Source: Bacillus sp. ISL-18
GTDB taxonomy: Bacteria; Bacillota; Bacilli; Bacillales; Cytobacillaceae
Length of the DNA stretch: 64,000 nt
Direction of reading: 5' to 3'
Assembly: GCF_018613415.1 (NCBI RefSeq)
Contig: NZ_JAGGQG010000006.1
Location: 1 to 64,000 of the forward strand
Part shown: positions 42,586 to 54,567 of the stretch, piece by piece
Position numbering within the stretch: position 1 is the stretch's first letter
How the letters are laid out: each line of letters begins with the position of its first letter
Made by a program: the position numbers and the translations under genes
Notes under the pieces: generated by a model
Database searches by the model: none
Told to the model about the DNA's origin: nothing
The model's input: the letters and a program-made list of their open reading frames with translations, nothing else

Positions 42586-44313
42586 ATGAACATTCCGAAA
42601 ATCCCTTTAGGAGACTGGGTAGACGCTCTCGTCAAGTGGGTCACCGTTGCATTTGCAGGATTATTTACCGTGTTAACAACCGCTATCGAGGGTCTTTTGA
42701 ATATCTTAGTCGATGTCTTGAGTGCGGGGCCTCCCATTCTTTTAATAATCGTCTTAACCTTGCTGGTAACCTACACAAGCAGATGGCCTTTAGGAGTTTT
42801 TACGCTTCTGAGCTTGCTTTTAATTGATAATCTCGGTTATTGGGATTCCGGTATTCAAACGATCGCGATTGTTTTATTATCAGGTTTAATTACGATCATT
42901 ATTGGAATTCCTGTTGGAATTTGGTGTGCTCAAAGGAAAACGGTACATAGAATTGTGACACCGATACTCGATTTTATGCAGACGATGCCGGCATTCGTTT
43001 ATTTAATACCCTCTATTTTATTTTTTGGCATTGGTGTAGTACCTGGAATTATCGCTTCCTTTATTTTTGCGATTGCACCAACGATTCGCATGACAAATTT
43101 GGGAATCCAAGAAGTTCCGAAAGACTTAATCGAGGCAGCGGATGCCTTTGGTTCGAATAACAGCCAAAAATTATTTAAGGTTCAATTACCAATCGCCACA
43201 CCAACGATTATGGCTGGTGTGAATCAAAGTATTATGCTTGCCCTCTCTATGGTGGTAACCGCTTCTTTAGTAGGAGCACCAGGACTAGGCGCGGATGTTT
43301 ACCGGGCAGTCAGTCAAATTGACGTAGGACGAGGATTTGAAGCAGGATTATCAATCGTCTTTATTGCTGTCATTCTTGACCGTATTACCCAAAACTTACG
43401 CAAGCCAGCTTATGAGCATATCATCAAGAAAAAAATCGTGTTTTCAATCGTTGCCGCGCTGGTTATTCTCACTGCTATTGTGACAGGCATTACCAACCAA
43501 ACAGCTGAGGATAAGAAAGGGAACGGCATTGGGGCTGAAACAGATTATCAAATTATCGGAATTGAGCCTGGAGCCGGCATCATGACTCAGGCTGGTAACG
43601 CACTAAAAGAATATCAACTGAAGGATTGGCAGGTAGTGGAAGGATCTTCAGCCGCGATGGCCGCTGAATTGGATAAGTCTTATGGTCAGAAGAAACCGAT
43701 TATTGTCACCGGCTGGGCACCGCATTGGATGTTTTCTACTTATGATTTGAAATTTCTAAAAGACCCGAACAAATCATTTGGCGCAGTAGAAGATATTCAT
43801 ACCATCGTAAGAAAAGGTCTTGAACAAGATGTGCCGGGTGCTTACACTATCCTTGATCAATTTTCGTGGGAGCCAGCTGATATGGAAAAAGTGATGGTGG
43901 ACATCAAGAAAGGGATGGAACCCACTCAAGCAGCCGAAAAATGGATAAAGGCTAACGGAAGTCAAGTGAGAAAATGGACCAATGGGGCTAAAAAAGGGAA
44001 TGGGGAAACCGTCAATCTTGTCTATGTCGCATGGGACACTGAAATTGCTAGTACCAACGTGATCGGGAAGGTGCTAGAAGACAATGGCTTTAAGGTCCAA
44101 TTAAGTCAAGTTGAGGTGGGACCAATGTTTGCTGGAGTGGCTAATGGAAGCGCCGACGCTATGGTTGCTGGTTGGCTGCCAAGTACTCATAAGAAATATT
44201 ACGAGCAATATAAAAACGATTTTCTAGATTTGGGAGCGAACCTCCATGGAACAAGGAATGGATTGGTGGTTCCAAAGTATATGGACATCAATTCTATCGA
44301 AGATTTGAAGTAA
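42586..44313 (+). CDS. opuABC: glycine betaine permease fused to substrate-binding domain
   Basis: 575 aa from ATG 42586 (GGAGGGTG upstream). Residues 1-290 are an OpuAB-type permease with 6-7 helices and the EAA loop (LIEAADAFGSNNSQKLFKVQLPIATPTI). A further helix (FSIVAALVILTAIVTGIT) leads to an OpuAC-type binding domain: IIGIEPGAGIMTQAGNAL, ITGWAPHWMF and VYVAWDTEIASTNVIGKVLE with the Trp residues of the betaine cage. B. subtilis has separate OpuAB and OpuAC, while Lactococcus OpuABC is fused like this. The tethered domain needs no lipid anchor. Confidence 0.92.
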   Translation: MNIPKIPLGDWVDALVKWVTVAFAGLFTVLTTAIEGLLNILVDVLSAGPPILLIIVLTLLVTYTSRWPLGVFTLLSLLLIDNLGYWDSGIQTIAIVLLSGLITIIIGIPVGIWCAQRKTVHRIVTPILDFMQTMPAFVYLIPSILFFGIGVVPGIIASFIFAIAPTIRMTNLGIQEVPKDLIEAADAFGSNNSQKLFKVQLPIATPTIMAGVNQSIMLALSMVVTASLVGAPGLGADVYRAVSQIDVGRGFEAGLSIVFIAVILDRITQNLRKPAYEHIIKKKIVFSIVAALVILTAIVTGITNQTAEDKKGNGIGAETDYQIIGIEPGAGIMTQAGNALKEYQLKDWQVVEGSSAAMAAELDKSYGQKKPIIVTGWAPHWMFSTYDLKFLKDPNKSFGAVEDIHTIVRKGLEQDVPGAYTILDQFSWEPADMEKVMVDIKKGMEPTQAAEKWIKANGSQVRKWTNGAKKGNGETVNLVYVAWDTEIASTNVIGKVLEDNGFKVQLSQVEVGPMFAGVANGSADAMVAGWLPSTHKKYYEQYKNDFLDLGANLHGTRNGLVVPKYMDINSIEDLK

Positions 44314-44349
44314 AAAACGAGGACTCAGGGAGATCATCCCTTGTAACGA

Positions 44350-44395
44350 CACTAAAAAAGGAATTTTGACCATCAGTCAAATTCCTTTTTTAGTG
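44350..44395. terminator. intrinsic terminator of opuA
   Basis: CACTAAAAAAGGAATTTTGAC pairs with GTCAAATTCCTTTTTTAGTG around CATCA; A- and T-runs within the stem let it work in both directions. Confidence 0.85.
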
Positions 44396-44428
44396 CGAAA
44401 TAGTTGATTGGCTGAAATTCTATGGATT

Positions 44429-44505
44429 TTGGCTCATTTTTAGGCTGGTTTTGCTCAATATTGGACAGCATTGGCCGGTTTACACCTATCATTGGCTCAT
44501 TTTTA
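44429..44505. repeat. intergenic direct repeat TTGGCTCATTTTTA
   Basis: The 14-mer occurs at 44429-44442 and 44492-44505, 63 bp apart, with related TTGG-rich sequence between and after (to about 44535). No gene. Confidence 0.6.
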
Positions 44506-44552
44506 AACAACATTGGCATTTTTACCAGCATTAACCAAAAGGAACCATCATT

Positions 44553-45764
44553 TTATTTGATAAGTGTCTTAAAATCTCCAGCCTTTTCCCACTGAATCGG
44601 CAAGCCAACGTAATTTTCAGCGATCGTACTTAATCCAGCTTCAGACGAAGTATAATAATCTAGTTCTGCCAGCTGAACACCCTGTTCAAAGGAATCAAAT
44701 TTAGGATTGGTGTGAAGAAGTCGTGTCATGAAATAAGAGAAACGTTCTGCCTTCCAAACACGACGAAGACAAATTTTCGAATAACGATCCAGTATATCCG
44801 TACTGCCATTCTGATAAAATTCGGTAATTCCGCGGGACATTACTTTTACATCCGTAGCGGCAAGGTTTAATCCTTTGGCACCAGCTGGCGGAACCGTATG
44901 AGCAGCATCCCCGGCAATAAAGAGACGGCCATATTGCATCGTCTCACAAACGAAACTTCGCATTTGGAAAATTCCTTTTGAATTAATCGGTCCATCTGGC
45001 ACCTGCCAGCCATCATTTGTTTTGGTTCGTGCCGTTAATTCGGTCCAAATCCGATCATCTGACCAATTGGCAATATCATCGAACGGATCTACTTGTAGAT
45101 AGTGTCGTTGGAGAATAGGTGTACGCGTGCTCAGTAAAGCAAATCCTTGATCATGATAGGCATAAATTAATTCATCTGCTGCGGGTGCGGAATCGGATAG
45201 GATTCCTAACCAGCCATATTGATAAAAATGAACATGTTCTTTTCTTATTGTTTCAGGAATCGCAAGACGGCTTGGTCCATGATAGCCGTCACAGCCTGCG
45301 ATAAAATCACAAACAAGTTCTTCGTCCAACCCATTTTTACGGTACCTTATTTTCGGTTGGTTTGTATAGATATCATGTAGAGTGACCTCTTCCACGTCAA
45401 AGATAATGTCTTTGCCATTTTCATAACGGGCATTGACCAGGTCGATAATCACTTCATGCTGTGGATAAACAACGACGTTCTTGCCGCCAGAATATTTTTT
45501 TAAATCAATATGGCGTCTTTGCCCATTAAATTGAAAGTAGTTGCCATTATGAAAATGACCTTCACGATCCATTCGGTCGCCGACACCGATTTCTCTTAAA
45601 AGATCAATCGTTGTTTGTTCTAAAATACCGGCCTTAACGGTTCCCTCGATATTGTTTCTGGATTTACGCTCCAGGATAACAGAATCAATACCTTGAAGAT
45701 GTAGTAGTTGTGCAAGAATAAGACCAGCTGGCCCGGCCCCGATAATCCCAACTTGTGTTTTCAA
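44553..45764 (-). CDS. pobA: 4-hydroxybenzoate 3-monooxygenase
   Basis: 403-aa flavoprotein that hydroxylates 4-hydroxybenzoate to protocatechuate with NAD(P)H and O2. FAD-binding GAGPAG at residues 9-14, the DG motif in FIAGCDGYHGPSR, and GD motif in FIAGDAAHTVPPAGAKGLNLA. EGTVKAGILEQTT and the active-site Tyr-rich regions match PobA rather than general phenol hydroxylases. No protocatechuate dioxygenase is in this window. It is divergent from two IclR genes, the usual PobR/PcaR-type arrangement. A cre-like site lies in its leader. Confidence 0.9.
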   Translation of the reverse strand: MKTQVGIIGAGPAGLILAQLLHLQGIDSVILERKSRNNIEGTVKAGILEQTTIDLLREIGVGDRMDREGHFHNGNYFQFNGQRRHIDLKKYSGGKNVVVYPQHEVIIDLVNARYENGKDIIFDVEEVTLHDIYTNQPKIRYRKNGLDEELVCDFIAGCDGYHGPSRLAIPETIRKEHVHFYQYGWLGILSDSAPAADELIYAYHDQGFALLSTRTPILQRHYLQVDPFDDIANWSDDRIWTELTARTKTNDGWQVPDGPINSKGIFQMRSFVCETMQYGRLFIAGDAAHTVPPAGAKGLNLAATDVKVMSRGITEFYQNGSTDILDRYSKICLRRVWKAERFSYFMTRLLHTNPKFDSFEQGVQLAELDYYTSSEAGLSTIAENYVGLPIQWEKAGDFKTLIK

Positions 45765-45782
45765 TTTTTCCAGCTCCTTTGA

Positions 45783-45797
45783 TTGAAAGCGTTTTAT
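45783..45797. promoter_or_regulatory. candidate cre site in the pobA leader
   Basis: TTGAAAGCGTTTTAT resembles cre (TGAAAGCGTTNNCA) with two mismatches at the 3' half. It lies 19 bp upstream of the pobA start, downstream of any promoter. Confidence 0.4.
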
Positions 45798-45881
45798 AAT
45801 TGGATAAGGATATAATATAATTAAAATATTCTGATTAGTAGTGTTAACTTCTTATATACGGAACAAATTAAATCTTTTGAG

Positions 45882-46682
45882 GTGATTGGTATCATTCCGA
45901 CTAATAAAAAGACGTCCGTTTTACAATCGGTCCAGAATGGACTGCAAATACTACAACTCTTTACGTTGAAAAAACCAGTTTGGGGAGTGACAGAAATTGC
46001 CCACGCTCTTCAAATCAGTAAAAGTACCGTTAGTAGGTTAATTATCGATTTGTTAGAGGAGGAATTTTTACAAAAAGATGGTAAAAAATACAGCCTTGGA
46101 TTTTCGTTACTTTCGATTAGCGGCGTCATCACATCTCATTTAGAAATCCACCGAGAATCGAAAGACATATTAAAAAAATTAGTATCTGATCTAGCGGAAT
46201 CGGCTCATGTTGCTATTTTAGAAGGAATAGAAATTACCTACGTCCATAAAGTCGAATGCTCGAATCCAGTACCTCTTTTATCATCGATTGGAAAAAAGAA
46301 TCCGGTATCTTGTACAAGTGCTGGTAAAGTTTTATTGGCATTTGGGAGAAAGAATATAGTTAACAGCATCATCAGGGAAGGTCTTCCACGAATGGGACCA
46401 AACAGCCAGACAGAACCTGAGCAACTAATCTATCAATTACGTCAAATTAAAGAACAGGGATTTTCCATTTGTATCGATGAAATGCACGAAAATGTTGTAA
46501 GTATTGCGGCACCAGTTAGGGACTACACGGGTGAAGTGGTAGCGGCCGTCAGTGTTGTCGGAACAAGGGACCGTATTCAAAATCATGAAATTAATAGGTT
46601 TACTGGAAGGGTCATGAAGGCAGCAAATGAAGTATCGCTGAGATTAGGAAATATTCCTGAAAAGGAGTGGTCAGAACATTGA
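45882..46682 (+). CDS. IclR-family regulator 1
   Basis: About 265 aa. N-terminal winged helix (NGLQILQLFTLKKPVWGVTEIAHALQISKSTVSRLIIDLLEEEFLQKDGKKYSLG), then the IclR effector domain with AHVAILEGIEITYVHKVE, SCTSAGKVLLAF and ENVVSIAAPVRDYTGEVVAAVSVVG. The start is uncertain: GTG 45882 overlaps GAGGTGA, and an ATT at 45894 would be better spaced from it. Probably controls the divergent pobA. Confidence 0.88.
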   Translation: MIGIIPTNKKTSVLQSVQNGLQILQLFTLKKPVWGVTEIAHALQISKSTVSRLIIDLLEEEFLQKDGKKYSLGFSLLSISGVITSHLEIHRESKDILKKLVSDLAESAHVAILEGIEITYVHKVECSNPVPLLSSIGKKNPVSCTSAGKVLLAFGRKNIVNSIIREGLPRMGPNSQTEPEQLIYQLRQIKEQGFSICIDEMHENVVSIAAPVRDYTGEVVAAVSVVGTRDRIQNHEINRFTGRVMKAANEVSLRLGNIPEKEWSEH

Positions 46683-47449
46683 GGTATCCTTCTGTGAATA
46701 GTTATCATTACTCGTCTTTGAGAAATGCTCTTCGTCTTCTCCATCTATTTTCCTTGGAAGAACCTGAATTACATTTAGAGGATATTGCAAGCCGTTTGGA
46801 AATAGGGCAAAGTACGGCGTTTCGCTTAGTTCATACTTTGATGGTAGAAGGCTTTATTGTCAGGGATTCATCCACTAAATCCTACCGTCTAGCAGCATCC
46901 TTATTAGCTTTGGGACAGACGCTCATTAATAAGGAAAATATATATCATTTGTCACTCGGTCATATAGAGAAACTAGCGGAGAGGACGGGTGAAACAGCCC
47001 ATATTGGTATTATTAAAGAATTTCAGCTGATGTATCTCCTGAAAATCGATAGTACAAATCCCGTCCATTTATTGTCGCATGCTGGGAGGAGAAGTCCGCT
47101 TCATTGTACGAGCACTGGACAAGTTTTGTTAGCGTATCAAGAAGTATCCACTATTGATCAGGTATTGGAGAGGGGACTAATATCCTATACATCCAAAACA
47201 ATCACAGATGCAATGGTGTTAAAAAAGTTATTACATACAATCCGATCCAAAGGATATGCGGTGAGTAAAGAAGAACTTCATGAAGGGGTTGTGTCAATCG
47301 CAGTTCCTGTTAGGAATAGCAAAAGCAAACCAATAGCCTCTGTGAGTATCGCAGGACCAATTACTAGAATAAATGAGCGAACTATTCCCCAATTAATAAA
47401 ACAAGTACAGCAAGCGGCCGATGAGGTGGCAAAAAGCTTACAAAATTAA
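46679..47449 (+). CDS. IclR-family regulator 2
   Basis: About 256 aa from TTG 46679, overlapping the previous stop as TTGA, with AAGGAG upstream; translation is likely coupled. Same two-domain layout as its neighbour (LHLEDIASRLEIGQSTAFRLVHTL; THIGIIKEF-like TAHIGIIKEFQLMYLLKID; HCTSTGQVLLAYQ; EGVVSIAVPVRNS). The two are clear paralogues of moderate similarity, which suggests an old tandem duplication and perhaps mixed oligomers. Confidence 0.88.
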   Translation: MRYPSVNSYHYSSLRNALRLLHLFSLEEPELHLEDIASRLEIGQSTAFRLVHTLMVEGFIVRDSSTKSYRLAASLLALGQTLINKENIYHLSLGHIEKLAERTGETAHIGIIKEFQLMYLLKIDSTNPVHLLSHAGRRSPLHCTSTGQVLLAYQEVSTIDQVLERGLISYTSKTITDAMVLKKLLHTIRSKGYAVSKEELHEGVVSIAVPVRNSKSKPIASVSIAGPITRINERTIPQLIKQVQQAADEVAKSLQN

Positions 47450-47477
47450 TTTGCTCATAGAATGGTTAAACAATCGA

Positions 47478-47506
47478 TTGACTTGCGGCTATTATAGGAT
47501 TACAAT
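47478..47506 (+). promoter_or_regulatory. sigma-A promoter of the lacI-type gene
   Basis: TTGACT at 47478-47483, 17-bp spacer, TACAAT at 47501-47506. Confidence 0.75.
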
Positions 47507-47511
47507 TTAGT

Positions 47512-47525
47512 TGAAATCGGTTTCA
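47512..47525. promoter_or_regulatory. LacI-type operator O1
   Basis: TGAAATCGGTTTCA, centred near +10 of the promoter, fitting autorepression. Confidence 0.65.
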
Positions 47526-47572
47526 TTCTTCCTTCTTGAATGCAATGAAATCATTAGCGATGGAGGAAAGTT

Positions 47573-48610
47573 ATGAAAAAGGAAAATATAACTATATATG
47601 ACATTGCCAAAGAAGCTAATGTATCTCCAGCTACTGTTTCGAGAGTCTTAACCGGAAATGCAAAAGTGCGGCCTCAAACAATGCGGAAAATAGTAGATGT
47701 AATTGAAAAATATAATTTTAGACCTAATAGTCTAGCAAGAAGCTTATTACATAAGCAATCGAAAACGATTGGTTTTATCCTGCCAGACATCAATCATCCA
47801 TTTTTTTCAACACTGGTTCAAAAATGTGAAGCACATGCATTGGAATTAGGGTATACAACTTTTTTGTGCAATACGATGAACAACTCAGCAAATGAATCAA
47901 AATACTTACAAAGTTTAGTAGAAAAACAAGTGGATGGGATTATCTATTTGGGCGGAAGAATTAATGATTCGGACACCGATCAAGAATACGCGGAAGAAAT
48001 GAAGAAAGTGATGGAAAGAATTCCGGTTGTTTTTGTGAACGGTCAAATGGCTGGGGTGGATGCCCATATGGTTAGAACAGATGAAGAGTCAGGGATTGAA
48101 AAGCTTGTTGAACTATTAGTAAATTTAAAACATAAAAAGATAGGTTTTCTAGGTGGATTGGAAGGAATTAGTTCAACGGACGTGAAAAAGAATACGTTTG
48201 TTAAAGCCATGAAATCTAAAGGGTTAGTCGTCAACAAAGATTGGATTTTTGGTACTGGGTTTAATATTGAATCAGGTGAAGAAGTGGCTGCACAATTGCT
48301 TTATTTGAGAGATAGACCTACAGCGGTTATCTGTGCCAATGATTTAGTAGCAATTGGGGTCATAAAGGTTCTTACTAAATTTGGGCTAAAAGTTCCAGAT
48401 GATGTTTCCATTGTTGGCTTCGATGATATTTATTTGGCGGAGCATTTTCCTCCGGGAATTACGACAGTCAGCCAGAATTATGATCAGTTGGGTCAGACGG
48501 CTATCAATGTTCTAGTAGATTTAATTAATGAGAACGAAGCAGAGAAAGAAACGGTCGTTCCGACATCACTCGTATTGAGGGATTCTTGTAAATTATTTTC
48601 AGAATTATAA
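47573..48610 (+). CDS. LacI/GalR-family repressor
   Basis: 345 aa. N-terminal LacI helix-turn-helix (ITIYDIAKEANVSPATVSRVLTGNAKVRPQTMRKI) with hinge helix NFRPNSLARSLL, then a periplasmic-binding-protein-like sensor domain (IGFILPDINHPFFSTLVQ ... ICANDLVAIGVIKVL ... VGFDDIYLAEHFPPGITTVSQN). It is the first gene of the sugar island and has an operator on its own promoter. The inducer is probably a galactose- or arabinose-containing sugar, inferred from the neighbours. Confidence 0.9.
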   Translation: MKKENITIYDIAKEANVSPATVSRVLTGNAKVRPQTMRKIVDVIEKYNFRPNSLARSLLHKQSKTIGFILPDINHPFFSTLVQKCEAHALELGYTTFLCNTMNNSANESKYLQSLVEKQVDGIIYLGGRINDSDTDQEYAEEMKKVMERIPVVFVNGQMAGVDAHMVRTDEESGIEKLVELLVNLKHKKIGFLGGLEGISSTDVKKNTFVKAMKSKGLVVNKDWIFGTGFNIESGEEVAAQLLYLRDRPTAVICANDLVAIGVIKVLTKFGLKVPDDVSIVGFDDIYLAEHFPPGITTVSQNYDQLGQTAINVLVDLINENEAEKETVVPTSLVLRDSCKLFSEL

Positions 48611-48653
48611 AATAAATCATTGCACACATCCATAATTTAGGGTACGATAAAAA

Positions 48654-48667
48654 TGAAATGGGTTTCG
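48654..48667. promoter_or_regulatory. LacI-type operator O2
   Basis: TGAAATGGGTTTCG, one mismatch in the outer base, upstream of lacZ. Confidence 0.6.
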
Positions 48668-48745
48668 TAAGGTGTGGAATATTAATTGATAGTATTTAAA
48701 TTTACTATAAAAGATGATTAATATTCCTTTTTTATTTAAATTTTT

Positions 48746-51958
<3,213 letters not shown>

Positions 51959-52030
51959 CCCGTGTCTTGTGATTTTGAACAATCAGGACGTTCCAATCAC
52001 TAGGTACGACCTACCGTGTCAGAGTTAGTG

Positions 52031-52067
52031 TGTTCCCTTGGGTCTATTTATCCTTACCAAGGGAACA
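52031..52067 (+). terminator. hairpin downstream of lacZ
   Basis: TGTTCCCTTGG and CCAAGGGAACA form an 11-bp perfect stem 73 nt after the stop. No T-run follows. Confidence 0.55.
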
Positions 52068-52094
52068 TCGTCTAAGCGGTCATTAATATCATCC

Positions 52095-52108
52095 TGAAAC
52101 CCATTTCT
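52095..52108. promoter_or_regulatory. LacI-type operator O4
   Basis: TGAAACCCATTTCT (reverse of TGAAATGGGTTTCA with one mismatch), 120 bp upstream of the importer promoter. Confidence 0.6.
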
Positions 52109-52213
52109 ATTTGATGTAATTTCAAGCGGATTACCTAAAAAAGTCTGTGTAACTTAATTATGATTACAATAATATAAATTTTAGGAATAGTCCAAATTGT
52201 CAAAATAACAGTA

Positions 52214-52242
52214 TTTACATTTAACAGGAGCAGGAATATAAT
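52214..52242 (+). promoter_or_regulatory. sigma-A promoter of the sugar importer operon
   Basis: TTTACA at 52214-52219, 17-bp spacer, TATAAT at 52237-52242. It predicts a leader of about 355 nt. Confidence 0.75.
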
Positions 52243-52250
52243 AAAGAAAA

Positions 52251-52265
52251 GGTAACCGCTTACAA
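52251..52265. promoter_or_regulatory. cre site overlapping the importer start point
   Basis: GGTAACCGCTTACAA; its complement reads TTGTAAGCGGTTACC, 14 of 15 cre positions. It lies 8 bp after the -10 box, the classic place for CcpA repression. Confidence 0.75.
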
Positions 52266-52326
52266 TTGAAAATTCTACTGACCTCTATGTTATTCCTCAT
52301 AAGAAATTGCTTTTATCTCGATTTAA

Positions 52327-52340
52327 TGAAACCCATTTCA
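52327..52340. promoter_or_regulatory. LacI-type operator O5
   Basis: TGAAACCCATTTCA in the importer leader, about 78 nt after the predicted start point. Confidence 0.65.
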
Positions 52341-52412
52341 ACATCTACTGAGATCCATACATAATATGCAAAAACAGAATAACCGAATGTGAATTTTTTA
52401 TAGGGGCACTTT

Positions 52413-52426
52413 TGAAACCCATTTCA
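52413..52426. promoter_or_regulatory. LacI-type operator O6
   Basis: TGAAACCCATTTCA, identical to O5 and 86 bp away. Confidence 0.65.
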
Positions 52427-52474
52427 AATCTCCTAGTTAAATGATGTTGGTATATATCATATATCCTATCTAAA

Positions 52475-52504
52475 TCCTTTTGTTCCTTAAAAGGAGGTTT
52501 TTTT
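52475..52504 (+). terminator. terminator-like hairpin in the importer leader
   Basis: TCCTTTT, loop GTTCCTT, AAAAGGA, GG, then T7. It lies between the promoter/operators and the first permease gene, 100 bp before it, so read-through or a second promoter is required. Confidence 0.55.
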
Positions 52505-52522
52505 CAGGTACTAGATTAGTAA

Positions 52523-52577
52523 TCTGCTAGCTCACCTTGTCGCTTGTTTTGTCTGCTAGTTTGCCGCTTATTTGGTC
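52523..52577. repeat. 29-bp tandem direct repeat
   Basis: TCTGCTAG at 52523-52530 and 52552-52559, each followed by a related GYCGCTTRTTT-GTC segment. It is just upstream of the permease gene. Confidence 0.55.
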
Positions 52578-52604
52578 AAAATATGTTGTTTAGGGGGGAT
52601 TTAT

Positions 52605-53579
52605 TTGAAAACTGTTACAGTGGAATCAACGTCACCTATGGTTGAAAAACAAACAAAAACAAAAGAGTCTGCATTTAAAAGAATATGGAAGAACCGAACA
52701 CTACTTCTTATGTGTTTGCCTGCGATTATTTTCTTTGCTATCTTTGCTTACCTGCCCATGCCGGGACTTTATCTTGCATTTGTAAACTATGATTATTCAC
52801 TTGGAATTTTTAAAAGCGCCTTCGTTGGATTTGATAATTTTAAATTTTTGGTCATGACTGGTGACTTATGGAAATTAACCTTTAATACAATTGCTTATAA
52901 TATAGCTTTCATCGTACTAGGTAATTTCCTGCAAATAGGTGTAGCCATCATGCTGAACGAACTGACAAATAAATGGTTCAAAAAAGTATCACAGACAATT
53001 ATGTTCCTGCCACACTTTATTTCCGCTGTTCTAGTTGGACTTTTAGCCTATAACATTCTAAGTTACGATTATGGTTTATTAAATTCATTTTTAAAAATGC
53101 TTGGCATGAATCCGGTACAGACTTATTCTAATCCTCATATTTGGCCCTATATTATTGTCATTACCTTCTTATGGCAATCCACTGGATATGGATCGATCGT
53201 TTATTTTGCTGCCATTATGGGTCTGGATAAATCGATTTTAGAAGCAGCGGAAATCGATGGTGCAAATGCTTTCCAACGTATTCGATATATCATTATTCCT
53301 TGGCTTAAGCCGACGTTCATCATTTTGCTATTGTTCTCTTTAGGTGGAGTATTAAAAGGAAATTTCGGTTTGTTTTATAACTTGGTTGGGGCAAATAATA
53401 CCATGCTCTATCCTACCACAGATATTATTGAAACCTATGTTTTCCGAACATTGATGACTAATTTTAACTTCTCATTAGGAAGTGCGGTAAGTTTATATCA
53501 ATCTTTCTTTGGCCTTGTTATTGTCCTTGTGGCTAACTGGATTATTAAAAAGGTTTCACCGGATAACTCATTATTTTAA
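52605..53579 (+). CDS. sugar ABC permease 1 (LplB/YteP type)
   Basis: 324 aa from TTG 52605, with AGGGGGG six bases before; the frame opens at 52572 without support. Six membrane helices and the MalF-type EAA loop (SILEAAEIDGANAFQRIRYIIIPWLKPT). The family imports complex oligosaccharides (LplB, YteP/YesP) and depends on a shared MsmX-type ATPase; none is encoded here. Forms an operon with the next two genes. Confidence 0.9.
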   Translation: MKTVTVESTSPMVEKQTKTKESAFKRIWKNRTLLLMCLPAIIFFAIFAYLPMPGLYLAFVNYDYSLGIFKSAFVGFDNFKFLVMTGDLWKLTFNTIAYNIAFIVLGNFLQIGVAIMLNELTNKWFKKVSQTIMFLPHFISAVLVGLLAYNILSYDYGLLNSFLKMLGMNPVQTYSNPHIWPYIIVITFLWQSTGYGSIVYFAAIMGLDKSILEAAEIDGANAFQRIRYIIIPWLKPTFIILLLFSLGGVLKGNFGLFYNLVGANNTMLYPTTDIIETYVFRTLMTNFNFSLGSAVSLYQSFFGLVIVLVANWIIKKVSPDNSLF

Positions 53580-53592
53580 AGGAGGGAGATTT

Positions 53593-54495
53593 ATGGAAAA
53601 TACAGCCAGACGAAATATAGATGTGTCTACTATCATGGTTCGTATTATTGGATATGGTTTTATCAGTGTTTTTGCTCTATCATGTCTTTTGCCCTTTATC
53701 TTAATCATATCGTCTTCTCTCTCAACAGAAAAATCCATTATGGACCATGGATTTTCTTTATGGCCAAAAGAGTTTTCTACTTTCGCCTATGAGATCGTTT
53801 TCCAGAATCCAAGACTTGTAATTGGATCGTATATGGTAACGCTAGGGATTACGATTGTTGGAACTGCGGTAGGATTGTTTATTGTTGCAATGACGGGATA
53901 TGCCTTACAGCGCCAAGATTTCTTGTATCGTAATAAAATTTCATTTTATATCTACTTTACAACCCTATTTTCAGGTGGGCTAGTCCGGTTTTATCTATTA
54001 ATTACACAGGTGCTTCATTTAAAAGATAATTACCTTGCTGTACTGTTGCCAGGATTGCTGAGTCCTTTTCTCATTATTATGATGAAATCCTTTACAAAGT
54101 CGATTCCACATGAGATTACGGAATCTGCGAAGATTGATGGTGCCGGTGATTTCACCATTTTTTTAAGAATTATCCTGCCGATGTCTACGCCAGCCTTGGC
54201 GACAATCGGACTATTCATTGCCCTTGGGTATTGGAATGAATGGTATAATTCCATGCTTTTCCTTTCACCTAATATGGAATATAGGCCGCTGCAGCTGTTT
54301 CTTTATAACGTAATTACGAGTGCTGACTTTATCAGGAATTCAGCCGCATCCTCCAATGTGCCTCCGCAAGACGTACCATTGGAATCTATGAAAATGGCAA
54401 CAGCCGTTGTAGCTACTGGTCCGGTTATTCTATTTTATCCGTTTGTCCAAAAGTACTTTATTACAGGTATTACAGTTGGTGCAGTAAAAGGGTAA
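53593..54495 (+). CDS. sugar ABC permease 2 (LplC/YesQ type)
   Basis: 300 aa from ATG 53593, preceded by GGAGGGAG, 13 bp after the first permease. Six helices, EAA loop HEITESAKIDGAGDFTIFLRIILPMSTPALA, and the family C-terminus YPFVQKYFITGITVGAVKG. Pairs with permease 1 in the membrane. Confidence 0.9.
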   Translation: MENTARRNIDVSTIMVRIIGYGFISVFALSCLLPFILIISSSLSTEKSIMDHGFSLWPKEFSTFAYEIVFQNPRLVIGSYMVTLGITIVGTAVGLFIVAMTGYALQRQDFLYRNKISFYIYFTTLFSGGLVRFYLLITQVLHLKDNYLAVLLPGLLSPFLIIMMKSFTKSIPHEITESAKIDGAGDFTIFLRIILPMSTPALATIGLFIALGYWNEWYNSMLFLSPNMEYRPLQLFLYNVITSADFIRNSAASSNVPPQDVPLESMKMATAVVATGPVILFYPFVQKYFITGITVGAVKG

Positions 54496-54567
54496 TGGAA
54501 TATGACTTGAGGATCTTTCCTCGTTTCATAGAGAGTAATCATTTTAAATTTTTAAGGGGGAAATAGA

